From Diphasiastrum complanatum (taxonomy: Eukaryota > Streptophyta > Lycopodiopsida > Lycopodiales > Lycopodiaceae): DNA of 64,000 nucleotides. Positions 45,879 through 58,199 of this stretch are shown in pieces. The notes under the pieces are model-generated. The model was not told the DNA's origin and ran no database searches. It saw nothing but the letters and a program-made list of their open reading frames with translations. The stretch covers positions 12,947,193-13,011,192 of the forward strand of contig CM055106.1 in assembly GCA_029204225.1 (NCBI GenBank). The letters are read 5' to 3'. Positions within the stretch are counted from its first letter, which is position 1; each line of letters begins with the position of its first letter. The translations under genes and the position numbers were made by a program.

Positions 45879-46952
45879 CTAAGGAGTTGTATGACATTGT
45901 TACAGGTGCAGAGGGGATACCTGAAGTTGACAATGTAGCAATCTCCAAATGGAAGCTAAAGGATGGCAAAGCATTTGCGCTGATCATTCTCAACATTTCG
46001 GATACTCAAATCGGCCATGTGTCCAAAGCTCAGACATCCAAAAATGTCTGGAACATCTTGGGCACATTATACGAAGTGCAAGATACAGCTTCCAAGCTAC
46101 ATCTCTAGAAGAAATTTTACTCTCTCAAGATGTCAAATGGTGATTCCTTGTAGAATCACATCAACCCGTTCAAGAACCTGCTGAAGCAAATGGCCGCTGT
46201 CAGATCTGTCATAGATGATCAAGACACAGTAATGCAACTACTTACAAGCTTGCCAAGCTCATATGACAGTTGGGTGATGATCATCACGACGCATCCAGAG
46301 CTGACTCTTTTAAGAGTCATTGCAATGGTGTTGCAGGAAGACAGGCCCAATGCAATCAAAGCAAGACCAAAAACCAACACAGCACAAAGAATAGTCAAAT
46401 CTACATACTAAGAAGAAGTTGTTCTGCAGATACTGCAAGAGAAACGACCACGAGATTCAAGACTGCCGGATACTACAAGCAAAGAACAACAACAAGGACA
46501 GTCAAATCAAGTGGCCAATGTAGCTACAGAAGCTCCGCAGCCCATCCAGAAAATAAATCATGATGCTTTTATAACCAAACATCAAGGAGCATCCAATGAC
46601 AGTTCTTGGTTCCTGTAGCATATGACCAGTCTCATTGGCTGTTTTGAGTCCTATACACCCTACAGTACCAACAAATACGTTCACCTTGGCAATAATAGCA
46701 CACAAGCTATTAAATGTAAAGGTATTGTAAGATTAAGCTTTGCAAATGATTAATCTAATCTACTTTCTAAAGTCCTATATGTACCCAATCTATCTACAAA
46801 TCTGCTCTCTGTAAGCAGAATCACAGACCTACAAAAATAAGTAGAATTCAAATATGATCAATGCAAGGTCGTTGATAGGACAGGCAAGATCCTAGCACTC
46901 GGAAAGAGACATGGATACTTGTATAGATTAAGTCATTGCTTTTCTGCCTCTA

Positions 46953-47769
46953 TGTTGGCGGTATTCCCAACAAAGTGTAAATAAATAAAATCATCCAATA
47001 AAATGTGTTGCGAGGGCATGGCATCCTGCGTGTATAAGTCCATGGCCCAATGAGCACGCAAGTCAAGTTGTAAATAAAATAATACACTGGGGCCCTTTGT
47101 AATTAAAATAAAACTTGAGGCCCAAATCAATTCTAAACTTAGAGTTTACTTTTTAGAGTTGGGTCCAATTTTGGACTCACATGAATCTTGTGATTTCCAA
47201 TGTACTTTTTGTGGACCCTTGGATCAAGTTGGGTCCAAGATGAATGGATAGGATCAATGTGAATATTAGCCAATAGGATTGAGGGGCAAGGGCCATCCCC
47301 ATTTTATAAAATGGCACCATTTGTACACTATTTTCATGCTTAATAGAGAGGAGGAGGCTCTACCATTTTGAGAGCTCAAGCATCCTCTTTTGCTAATCAA
47401 TCTTGATTATGCTATTGTTGTGATTGCTTGTTATTTTCATTTCCCATGCTTTTTGGTTATGCTAGTTAAGGTTTTTCCATAAGCAATGACATTGAACATT
47501 TGAGCTAATCTCCATCTCATCTCTCTTTCTTTCTCTCTTCTCTTCTCTCTTCCTCTCTTTTTCTATCCCTTTCCTTCACCCATATCATGATGAATGTTAG
47601 TGTAGAGGAGTAGAGTTAAGGGAGAGTAGTGTTAGTGGTGAATGGAGTTAGGGAGGAAGTAGGAAACTAACTAAATTTAGCATCTATGCATAGTTAGGTA
47701 CCTATCCAGTGATGTAACCCTTGTTCACTGGCGGGAGGGCTATACTACGCAAGATCTTCGACCCTAGAG
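46953..47769 (+). repeat. 5' LTR of an Athila/Tat-like gypsy element (3' boundary approximate)
   Basis: Starts TGTTGG directly after copia B's broken end. A TATA-type TTTATAAAATGG lies near 47303 and a CT-rich stretch at 47510-47570. The LTR end must lie just before the primer site at 47770, but no clear CA is visible there, so the boundary is approximate. Compared with the 3' LTR (56145-56814), only general layout and short phrases such as CCTGCGTGT-TAAGTCCA are shared. Confidence 0.65.
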
Positions 47770-47786
47770 TGGCGCTGTTGCTGGGG
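47770..47786 (+). promoter_or_regulatory. Primer binding site, Asp-tRNA type
   Basis: TGGCGCTGTTGCTGGGG resembles TGGCGCCGTTGCCGGGG, typical of the plant Athila/Tat Ty3/gypsy lineage. Two C-to-T changes are present. Confidence 0.75.
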
Positions 47787-48094
47787 ATAGATTTCCACTA
47801 GTTTAGCTGCATTTTAGCTATTTTCTTGCTTTTAGAGTAGTTTTAGGTAGATTTTTGGGTGTTTAGAGTTAGTTTTCTATATTTTTTTTGTGTTTGGACT
47901 GTTCACAGCTAGTGAAGGAGGTGTGAGAGGGTAGAGGAGGACTTGAACAACCTCTAAGGGCTTGAAACCCAAACCAACCAGCCAAAAAACTCAAAAACTA
48001 CACCAATCTGCAATTTTGGAAGGAAAAAGAGCCTAAAATCTCATCAGATTAGTATATCTCCAGCACCAGTGTGAATTAGCTCATGAATGACTGG

Positions 48095-48930
48095 CAGCAG
48101 CTCCAGAGTATTGTCCCAAACCTGCATAGAAGCCTGCGAGAGTTAGTTCCAAGCATATTGTAAAAATTAGAGAACAATCATAAAATAATTTAAAAAACCC
48201 TTGAAAAAATCCAAAAAAATTCAAATCTTCATAAGAACTCTCGCAGAATCCTCTGAAGTTCTATCTCAGTGAGACCAGGACAACAAAAAGCTTGTGAGAG
48301 TTAGTTGATGTCTAAGTGCCTGTGCGAGAGTTCCTAGTGAAAAAAAGACGGAAAAATATCAATGAACCCTTGAAGACACCAAAATTTTCAGTTCCAATGG
48401 GCAAGAACTCTCGTAGAGGATTCTGAAGTTCCATCTCAATGAGACCAGGACATAGAAGAGCATGAGAGAGTTATTTTGATTTCAGTGATCAGAAATTTGG
48501 GTTTAAGTGCTAAAAAAATCACTAAAAAGTGAAAATCCAGCAAATCCTTCCAGTAAGAACTCTCGCAGACCCTCTCAATCGATTCAAAATGTCAATTTAC
48601 ATCAGATGATGAAGCCTACGAGAGTTAGATTTGAGATTTGGTGAAAATCAAGCCAAAAAAGTGGTCTTGAACCCTCGCAGATAGTGAAATTTTTACTTCT
48701 TGCAAGAGTTAATTCTCGCAGAGAATTCTATAGTGAGATCTGACCCAGATCCAGCTACTGTGAGCCTTGCGAGAGTTACTTTCCAAAGATCAGAGAGATA
48801 TCGGGTTTTTTATTTGCAAAAATAGCTAAAGAACGCTTGCACAGCCAACCCTCGCACAAGAGATCCCTCGTAGACCAGATGAAAGATCTGCATCAGATCC
48901 AGCTACTGTCAAAATCTCAGGTCAATCAGT
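48095..48930 (+). repeat. Repeated inverted AACTCTCGCAG / GCGAGAGTT motifs in the gypsy leader
   Basis: AACTCTCGCAG-like words occur near 48236, 48405, 48556, 48710 (as ATTCTCGCAGAG) and 48848 (as AACCCTCGCAC). Each is followed 40-100 bases later by a complement-type GCGAGAGTTA, CGAGAGTTAG or TGAGAGTTAG. The first complement, near 48135, has no upstream partner. Phrases such as GTTC(T/C)ATCTCA-TGAGACCAGGAC recur with them, so this is a tandem array of roughly 150 bases able to form a row of stem-loops. Confidence 0.65.
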
Positions 48931-49149
48931 GCAAGGAGTAAAAAGTTATCAAGGAAAAACCACCGTAAAAGGTCTAAAATTCACTTTCGACCGATCAGAT
49001 TGATCAGATCCTTGAGATCCAGACTGCATCCTACTGTATAAGCAAGATCCACTCACTTTGGAACCCACCATCGGATGAATCTGAGATCGGGATGATCAAT
49101 AGCATGAAGGATAGCAAATCAAACACCACACCTTCCCAGATTAGCAGCC

Positions 49150-50610
49150 GTGCAACTAGAGACAGAACCGGAAGCAGTACCATTGGATCCGATGGGCCAA
49201 CCCGTACCTGTCGCTCCCTTGCAAACAGTCTGGAGAGCACCATGGATGGAAATACCAAAATATGACGGATCATCAGATCCCATCCGATTCCTCCAGATCT
49301 ACGAACAAGCTTGTGAAATCTACGGCGAAGAGACACCTGCGGAGAAGCTAATGCCATTTTCCATGTCCTTATTGGCAGTGGCTCAGGATTGGTTTTTTAA
49401 CCTATTAGAGGAAGAGAAATCCACCTGGGAAGCGGTTAAAGCGGCTCTGATTACGCACTTTAAACCAAGAAAGTTCTTGGAAGACTCGTTTCTTCTGCTA
49501 AGCAAGGTCGGGATGGGAAAACGAGAAAGGGTTAGGGACTATATTGAATGGGTCAAACACCTACGATCCAAGTGCAGTGTAGCCCTAACTCCCGATCATG
49601 CGGTGATCATGTGGTTCTTAGCCGGACTACCACGAAGCATCAAGAGAGAACTGAAATGACGGGAGCAGTACGCTATTCTGCAAGAAGCTATGGAAAATGC
49701 CATTAGGGAAGAGGATGAGGGATCTGACAACAAATATCCATCCACCCACACCCCTACTTCCTCATTAGCATCTTCATCAAACACATCTGCTCTATCCATA
49801 GAACTACTGTTGGAGCAAATGACAAAATTACACAAACAACAGATGGAGCAACTTACGGCGCAGTTTGACCGAAAATTGAAAGCCTTACATGGAGCTGTAG
49901 CAGTAATGCCACATCAACCGAAACCAAATTAGCTGCAGTATCCAAGACGAAAAAATGTATGGTGTTCAGTGTGCACGCAAAACCATACAACGAACAAGTG
50001 TCCAGTCCTAAAGCAAAATTTGAGACTGACACATAAATTTTGCCATCTGTGCAATGCAACATCGGACGATACGGCATTTTGCCCGTTTAACCCCCGGATC
50101 GTTCAACAGAAAAGAAGTCCTTATCATACTTCTTATCCTCACCACCAAGGGGCACACCCAACGCGACACCAAGGTACGGCGCACCGAATCAACAACAGCG
50201 TATGGCCTTATCTGCACCACCAGGGCCAGCCAATCAACAAGTGGCCCATGTATTCCTGACAACATCGGAACCAAAGATGCAAATGCCACCTCAACCTGAG
50301 CAATAGCAATGGTACGAACCAGATGAACCATTTATGGATCCTGCCATAAATGAATATGTTGCGGCCTATGGAGCTCAAACTCAGCGTCAAGGCAGAAGAA
50401 ATTACGGCTGCTACGGATGGGACGAAGGACACAGAATTGCGGAATGTCCCTACAAGGGACAATATACATCCTTCTACCAAGAATGCGGTTATGGACATTG
50501 TTTCAAGAATTGTCCATTTAAACTTGGAACCAGTGCACCTCTTAACTTCATTGCAATACAACATCCAGCAGTTCCAGCAGGGATGCCATCGGAAGGACGA
50601 TAGTTCCACG
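49150..50610 (+). pseudogene. Gag of the Athila/Tat-like element, broken
   Basis: 49150-49659 is a Retrotrans_gag-like capsid segment (PKYDGSSDPIRFLQIYEQA, AVKAALITHFKPRKFL, WFLAGLPRSIKREL). After a TGA the frame continues to 49932 with a serine-rich part and a coiled LLLEQMTKLHKQQMEQL. Cys-rich knuckles follow after further breaks: CSVCTQNHTTNKC (about 49967), then CYGWDEGHRIAEC and CGYGHCFKNC (about 50410-50520). Three or more stop or frame changes make it non-functional. Confidence 0.75.
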
Positions 50611-50879
50611 CTCCTGTGTTAGCTGTTACGCGAGCACAGAAGAGAAAGGAAGTGGCTCCCTCACCACCACCATCAGTCACTGACGACCAACCCTCAACTT
50701 GAGTGCCATATCCGAATGTGAGGGAAGAAAGAAGGCAGTACCAGAAAATAAGACACTAGGTACAGAAAGCACAAGCGGAGAAAAAAGAGCAGGAAAGAGT
50801 TAATCCCACGAAACCTCCAGTTGGCATCGAACGGGAATCCCAAGCGGGCTCACCACTGCACACTGATCAAAATGATCGG

Positions 50880-53743
50880 TTGCACCAACATGAACCACCT
50901 TTTCACATGGTGGAGCCCAAGGAACCACGCACTGAAAGGCTCACACTTTTATTTTCAAATCGTGTTAGACTACCACTCGGAGAACTACTGCGGATTGCAC
51001 CACAAGCGAAAAGCCTTCTAGCTGAATGGGCCAAAGCGGACGAGGAGCCAGTAGCGCCTGAGCCCATATATTGTACGAGCTATGAAGAAATAAGTAACGT
51101 CCTCCACATCGGAACAATATGGGAAAGTGAGGAACACAACATCACTTTGCCCATCAAACACAAGAGATACGAGGACAAGGCAACAATGGTAGATGGAGGA
51201 TCAGGTGTCAATTTGATCTCGATCACTTTATATGAGAAGTGGGGTCTGCAAGGGTTGAAGCCAGCAAGATTCGCCATCAAGCTGGTAGATCAATCCTGTG
51301 TGTAGTTGCCGATATCCCTATAAAGATAGCAGGCATGCAGTTTGTGATTACTTTTGTAGTCATGGATATACCCGAATCTCCATCTGCATACCGTGTTTTA
51401 CTGGAAAGGCCATGGTCGAGGACTGTGCAAGTAGTACACAACTAGGGTATGGGAAAACTCACCTTCGAGAATAGAGAACATGCTGTAAAGGTTGATCCAA
51501 CTACGTGGGCGGTGAAACCTATTGCACCCAAAGCTGATGACGGATCATCCACGACAGATCACATGATTGATCGCCCAAGGCCAGCCAAGGGAGGTCACTA
51601 TGATTCAGAGACGGATGTCGTGATATGGACAGATGCATTAGCAACTATTGACTGCTAGACGTGTCAATATGAATCAGATCCAGAACCTAGTACATCTTCA
51701 CCCAAATGTTACACCATGGACACACCAATCACATTTGGGTTGAATATGATAAACATAGCATGGCTGTCAACGGAGCCTATTGAGAACCCAGTGGACGATG
51801 ATCTAGTCCCTTGGCAACATGCTCTAACTTATAATAAGGAGATTGAACTGACTAATGAATAGGTCCTACATCACATAGACCCAGATCGTTACGGAACCAA
51901 GAAAGTACCAGCTCAACCACCACGAAAGTCTGCTATGGCGAAAGTCTCAAAGATCGATCCACCCAAGGCACCTGCGAATAAGAAGAATCAGTTGAAGCAA
52001 CACTACAACCAGGTGATCCGATGGAGTTATCTACCTGAAGAGGCGATAGCTACAGTGGATGTTGATATTCGCAGCCATGAGGTGAATGTCACGGTAGTCC
52101 CGGTGAAAGACAACAAGGATGAATCCACCAAAATGACAAAAAAGGATATTAAAAAAGTGTTGGATTCCTTGAAGTCAATCAAGATAGACTCAGATACAGC
52201 GTCATCTTCTACACATGTGACAAAAAATCAAAAAATGACTAGTCGGGCTAAGATCAATATGCTGAAAGAGGAATCTCGACGAGCACCAGTTCATGAGATG
52301 CCTGAGACTTTCAAGAATTACACCTTGGACGACGTGGTAATCATGATGCCGCAAGCCCAGAGAGAACCTGATCAAAGTCAGGCACCAGCGGAACGAGTCT
52401 TTGAGGGACCTACGCGAACACAGCCAATGAATCTTGCCGAGTCAGGTGAAGAAGAAAAGATAGTGCATGTGGGAGAGCAATTAACCCCCACACAGTTCAA
52501 GAGACTACGATCGTTGTTGGTGGAATATAAAGACTGTTTTGCCTGGAGTTATAGTGACCTAAAGGGCATTCCACCAACAGTAGTCCAACACACCATACTC
52601 TTGGTGGACGGAGTAGTCCTCAAGGTAAGCCGTTATTACCACTGCAACCCGAATTATACTAAGCTGATCAAACAGAAGTTGCAGAAGCTGATGGATGCAG
52701 ATTTCATCTATGAAATCGAGCACACGGAATGCATATCACCGATAGTTATAGTACCCAAGAAGGGCAAAATGCGGATTTGTGTGAATCTGAAGGTGCTAAA
52801 TGCAGTCACCAAAAAAGATCACTTTCCTTTACCATTTACCAAAAGTGTCCTCAATAGAGTAGCCAGCGCCGAGGCCTACAGTTTTCTAGATGGCTTCAAC
52901 GGCTACAACCAGGTGAAGATCGCCCCCCAGGACCAGCACAAGACAACATTTGCCACAAAATGGAGAACCTATGCCTATAAAGTGATGCCATTCAGACTTT
53001 GTAATGCCCCAAGCACCTTCCAACGAGTCATGTAGGTGGCATTCAAAGATTATCTGCAAAAATTTCTGGAAATTTTCTTGGACGATCTATGCGTGCATGG
53101 ACCTGACTAGAACACTTATCCAACTTGGTGAAGGTGTTAATAAAAATGTGGCGACTACCAGATCTCCCTGAATCCAGAAAAATGTCAATTTTGAGTAACA
53201 CATGGCTTGATTCTCAGCCATATAGTGTCAAGACACGGGATCTCCACAGATCTATCAAAGATCAGGATCATTATTGATCTACAACCACCGGGGACGATCC
53301 GCGAAGTCTATATCTTCATGGGTCATGCTAACTATTATAGGATCTTCATTCTTGATTTTGCAGAGTTAGCTCGACCAATTTACAAACTCACAACGGATCC
53401 ACATTGGAACGAGGAAGCCCTAAAGGCTTTCCAAAAGCTTAAGGATGCATTGGTTTCAGCACCAATCTTACGCCCACCCAATTGGTCCATTGAGTTTCAT
53501 GTGCATACGGACGCATCGAAGTATGCAGTTGGAGCAGTCTTAACCCAGCCAGGTGAACACAAAAAGGATTTTCCAATCCGATTTGCAAGCCGACAGCTCA
53601 GTGATACCGAAATGAATTATTCAACCACAGAGTGGGAAGCACTGGCAATGATTTATGCGGTTAAGAAATTTCGACATTACCTGATGGCCACACATTTTGC
53701 TTTTTTATACGGACCATCAACACTTGCTCTATCTCATTTATAA
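50880..53743 (+). pseudogene. Protease, RT and RNase H of the gypsy element, broken
   Basis: A protease-like segment with MVDGGSGVNLISI lies near 51187. 51935-53035 leads into RT with ISPIVIVPKKGKMRICVNLK, FLDGFNGYNQVKIAP and MPFRLCNAPSTFQRVM, then a stop. The catalytic box appears as FLDDLCVHG near 53075. RNase H lies at 53490-53660 (HVHTDASKYAVGAVL, TTEWEALAMIYAVKKFRHYL). Gypsy-type order is preserved, but stops at 51303, 53035 and 53130-53200 break it. Confidence 0.85.
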
Positions 53744-53879
53744 AACTTGCAACACCGAAAAAATCACCAGATGGCTACTTTTGTTATTGGAATTAGATTT
53801 TCGGATAGTAGTTCACAAGGGAAAACAACATTACATGGCAAATCATGTATCATGAATCAAGGGGAAGAAGATTGCAAGC

Positions 53880-54940
53880 CAACCCAACGATGAGCTGACA
53901 GATGCTGCCTTATTTTATGTGGACACAGTACTAGAATGGGCTACCGACATTGTTGAATATCTAATGTGGGGCCAACCAAACAAATCACTACCAAAGGCGG
54001 AACAACGAAAATTGATCTTGAAGGCTAGACCTTATCAGCTGATTGTCAGCCAGTTGAGGACCAGACGGAATTCTTCGGCGATGTATTCTTCCTCATGAGG
54101 CTACCCGGATCATTGCGCCTTCACATGAAGGCATGGGTGGGGGCCATTTGGCATCCGACATTATAGTTCGCAAGATCCTGCAATCAGGATGTTGGTGGCC
54201 AACGATTTATAAGGATACTGAGGAATACTTAAAAAAGTGCGTGCCAAAGGGCGAGAAGGCCAACGAGATTGAATTATGACCTACTGCACCCGGTCTTAGC
54301 CCAAGCACCATTCGAAAAGTGGGGATTGGATTACGTCGGTCCAATTCACCCTGCGACAAGGAGTTCCCAAGCTCGATATGTAATCGTAGCCACAGACTAC
54401 TTCACCAAATGGATCGAAGCCAAGGCAGTAGGAGTAGCTAGTAGATCAGATTGGGAGCATAAGCTGCATGCTGCACTGTGGGCATTCGGGACAACATATA
54501 AAGGAAGCACTGATCAAACACCCTTCCAATTGGTATATGGTCAGGATGCTGTGATGCCAGTAGAGTTTTTAGTTCCTTCATTAAGGATTGCCACCACACA
54601 ACGTCTTAGTGAGTCCAAATCTCTATAGCTATTCCAGGAAGCTCTGCATAAACTCTGTGAAACACGCTTACTAGTTGTGCATGCACTAGCAGCTGAAAAG
54701 GAAAGACGTAAAGCATGGCATGATCGCATGTTACAAAGGAAAGATATTCGTTCCGGAGATCTGGTCCTGATGTATAAAACCAAGGTGATCAAAGGGAAAT
54801 TAAAATTCACAGGTGAGGGTCCCTATCAGATCAAGGAAATTATTAATCATGTAGCCGTGAATTTAGAAAAGTTAGATGGGACACCATTCGATACACCCAT
54901 CAATGGTAGCCGGTTGCACAAGTACTGGCCAGCACAGTGA
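53880..54940 (+). pseudogene. Integrase of the gypsy element, with a core deletion
   Basis: An HHCC-type segment with SHEGMGGGHLASDIIVRKIL lies at about 54110-54180. The core starts KWGLDYVGPIHPATRSSQAR (about 54318) and YFTKWIEAKAV, then jumps directly to WEHKLHAALWAFGTTYKGST. The part with the second catalytic Asp and the Glu is missing. A C-terminal GDLVLMYKTKV-GPYQIKEI domain follows (54677-54940). It cannot be catalytic. Confidence 0.8.
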
Positions 54941-54952
54941 GATAGATCCAGA

Positions 54953-55896
54953 TTGGTGGAGGCCAGCAGGCAGCAGGAGGATTTAACCAAGATCAAGGGT
55001 CTGAAGGCCAAGATCAAGGGCAAACAGATACGGCTGCTGAGACGCGAGACCAGGGCCAAGGCGCAGATACTAGCCAAAGCCAAGACACATCATTCAGAGG
55101 TTCGCGCACGATATCTGCCAGCCGGACCTTCTGAAGGACCAAGTCTATGGAGGAGAGAATCAACGAATTCCTATCAAAGTGTCCCCACGAATCATCAAGA
55201 GGCGGCTGGCACATATCGTTTTCAACTCAGACCATAAAGGGCAAAGAACTGCAAGACCAGGGGGGAGCTCCAGATATAACAGATCAATCGCCAACCATAC
55301 CGGCAGTACAAGGGGTCCATCCTCATTGAGGACAACACCTCTATTCAGAAGGCCCATTAGCGTAGAGGACCAGATCCAAACCTTCTTAAAGCAACATCCG
55401 CATGAGTGGTGGATGGGTTCTGAAATTTAAGACCTCCGAGTTCGAGACCGGCAAAGAGTTGGACAAAATACCTGCACTGGGAGAGCAGCCAGCATGGAGA
55501 ATCACGGTTTTTGAGAAAACTTCGGAATCAATTATGAGTTACGTCGCCAGCCCTCGCCAGTTGCGGGTAGATCTCTATTACGTGCCAATGCCACGAAGAA
55601 ATAAATGGAAAGATTTGGGGTTGGCTATGGACAAGATCACCATCCATACGTCCATTTGGCCAATCATCCATCAGCCTTACAACTGGACCATTTCAGTGGA
55701 CTTCCACCATGCTTTACAAGCATATCAGAGAGAGTATGTCCACTCTTCAGATCCAACGGTGCGACAATCGACAATGTTTGCTAAAGATCTAACTCTTTTG
55801 GCGTCAGTGGCAACCAAATGGGACGATTGCCTTCCTCCCCTGGCATTCGATCCAAATAACCCGATGGCCTCAGAGCAAATCAAAGATCAACTGTGA
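54953..55896 (+). pseudogene. Extra ORF between pol and the 3' LTR
   Basis: Open pieces at 54953-55237 and 55402-55896 lie downstream of integrase. The latter has 164 codons, with WKDLGLAMDKITIHTSIWP and TKWDDCLPPLAFDP. Athila/Tat elements often carry an additional ORF in this position. No transmembrane segment is seen, so an envelope-like role is not supported. The protein family is not recognised. Confidence 0.5.
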
Positions 55897-56144
55897 TTGC
55901 TCGTCTCTAATATCGTGCGGCTATGATGGGAGGCTCTTGGGAATCCCGCTTCACCTCATGGACAGATTGTCGGAGCCCACCGTTGTTTCCTGCCACACAA
56001 TTTGGATTTCAATACTGCATGCCTCGACTTTATGGAGAAGGTGCAGTATCATTTAATTAAGATTGGGCGCGAAGCCAATAAAAGTTCCCAATAACTACAT
56101 ATTGCAGGTGTCGTGGGACCGCCACCAGTTTTGGTGGGGGATAC

Positions 56145-56814
56145 TGTTGGAGGGTTTGCGGATCTCAAGGCAACCCTAACCCTAGTTACTAAGTGAGAGA
56201 GATTCGGCACCCTGCGTGTGTAAGTCCAACCCAATGATCACATAGTTATTTGATTGTTTAGTTAAAAGTTAATAAAGGACTTTAGGCCTTTTTGCGGGAC
56301 TTTTAATGTCGCAGGGCCTAAATGTCAAGTTAGTGAATAAAGTTGGGTTTCTCTCCAATTTTGATGGTTCTCACACTTTTTTAAATTTGAATAGAAAGAG
56401 AGGCAAGACTGGACCAATAGGATTCAAAGGCCAGGGTCATCCTCTCTACTATAAAAAGGGAGCAACTCGAGTTGCTCCTGATGATCATTTTCTCATTTCA
56501 ATAAAGCAGATTGGTTCTCTTTAGAAATGAATTGATGAATGTCCTTGCTCTTCCTCTCTTTTCCTCCATTTCTCATGCTTTCTTTGTATTTGCTAATTGT
56601 TGGATTTGATCATTATTGGGATTGCTATTTCTTATGCTTTTTGTGAGAGAGAAAAGGAGAGAGAGAAGAGTAAGTTTATATCATTGTTACGAAAGTAGAG
56701 TTAATGCATGTAGTGTTAATGCTTAGTGTTAATGGATGTTAGTGTTAGATCCTCCATTCGTGTTGAAATCTGAACTATACTATCGCTCTCATGGCAACGA
56801 ACCTCCGCGTGACA
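56145..56814 (+). repeat. Gypsy LTR, right side, followed by shared flank
   Basis: Starts TGTTGG after the purine-rich TTTTGGTGGGGG tract and ends GTGACA at 56814 (670 bp). A TATA-type CTATAAAAAGG lies near 56447. It differs so much from the LTR at 46953 that the two are unlikely to be the original pair. Its last 243 bases recur at 1-264 and, inverted, at 24022-24264. Confidence 0.75.
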
Positions 56815-56968
56815 ATTAACTCTGTCTCTTTGATGCTAGATTGACTAGATCTTGGATTCAGGTTAGGCAAGGAAAGAAACCCACTACAACGATATACTGA
56901 ATTTCCAAATCATCGGCCACCACCTAGATCGTCCGCCATCGCCCGTCAACGATGAGCACTCTTTACTA

Positions 56969-57168
<200 letters not shown>

Positions 57169-57711
57169 GTTTTCCATTGTATCACAAGGATCTTTCTTTT
57201 CTTATGAATTTCGTGAATAATTGCCTACATTGGCAAATCTACCCATGTAGAATATTGTATATTTTGTCAATATTTTTTGTTAGACACTTGAATGGCCAAA
57301 GTGCCACTTGTCAATCGACACCTAATGTAGGTTACCACGAGTCAAGAGGAGTGGTTGTGTCCATTTGGTAGTGATTCCGACTTTGTAGGATCTAGACCTT
57401 GATTTATGATTAGAATTGTACCTACCATGCACCTACCAAGCATGACTCTTGGGATCTAGGCTGGGGTTTCCACATTAGGGCAAGAAAGTTGAGTCTACTT
57501 CCTTATTACATGCTGGATTTTCACCTAACTTTGCAAAGGAAGTGTCTTTTACTATGCATTCCCATCTCCATAGTGAGAAGATAGAAACTTTTTGGAGCCT
57601 CAAGGAGAAACTCGGATTTTCTCTCTATGTATGGTGATTGTGATTGATTCCAATGTACCTAAGCTTTGGCACACTTTAAACTCTGTCTACAGGCCGTACT
57701 ACAGCCTCATT

Positions 57712-57725
57712 TTCACACGTGTGAA
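57712..57725. promoter_or_regulatory. Palindromic G-box TTCACACGTGTGAA
   Basis: A perfect 14-base palindrome with a CACGTG core (plant bZIP/bHLH site). The same decamer CACACGTGTG occurs in copia A's LTRs (6707, 40604, 45665) and in C' (23243). A related site lies at 21835. Confidence 0.6.
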
Positions 57726-58199
57726 GTTGGATTTCAGTTTATGATCAATGATTTGATTGTCTCTACTTGTTTTCTATCAAGTTGCTAAACTAGATCTTAT
57801 TTTTTGATGACTAGTATCTGATAGATTGTTTAACAAGCACAAATCAACCTTGTGGATCATTCAAAGATCCATTTATGGTCCTTAGTACTGTACTTTTCAC
57901 AAATTCGAATGCTTTATGAAAGATCATAATGTTTGGCGAGTTCTTAGCTTGATATTTAAATTGTGTTCATTTGTAAAACCACTAGAGTAGTTGTACTAAA
58001 TATTTATTTTTTGAACTATGTCCACCATGATTTGTAGCTCCATGGCTTGTGATGACTTGATACTTAAGCTCTCATATTCCTTTGCAAAATAAATTGCACG
58101 ATGAAGAAAGATGTGCTGCAAACAAGAGTTGAAATAAATAATATTAGTAGAAATAAATATAATCATGAATGAGATAAGTACCATATAATGAAATAGAAC

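Larger units (their letters stand above)
40006..46952 (+). mobile_element. Copia element B internal region, split by copia A
   Basis: 40006-40163 holds the primer site, leader and gag start (MDKLDGANYHLW near 40095, then KMRTMLMAK). Copia A is inserted at 40164-45878. 45884-46952 continues gag (ELYDIVTGAEGIPEVDN, TLYEVQDTASKLHL) with a CCHC knuckle FCRYCKRNDHEIQDC at about 46420. The next part reads SSWFL-stop-HMTSLIGCFE, so the protease active-site D-S/T-G is missing. It ends at 46952 against the next LTR, with integrase, RT and 3' LTR gone. Confidence 0.85.
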
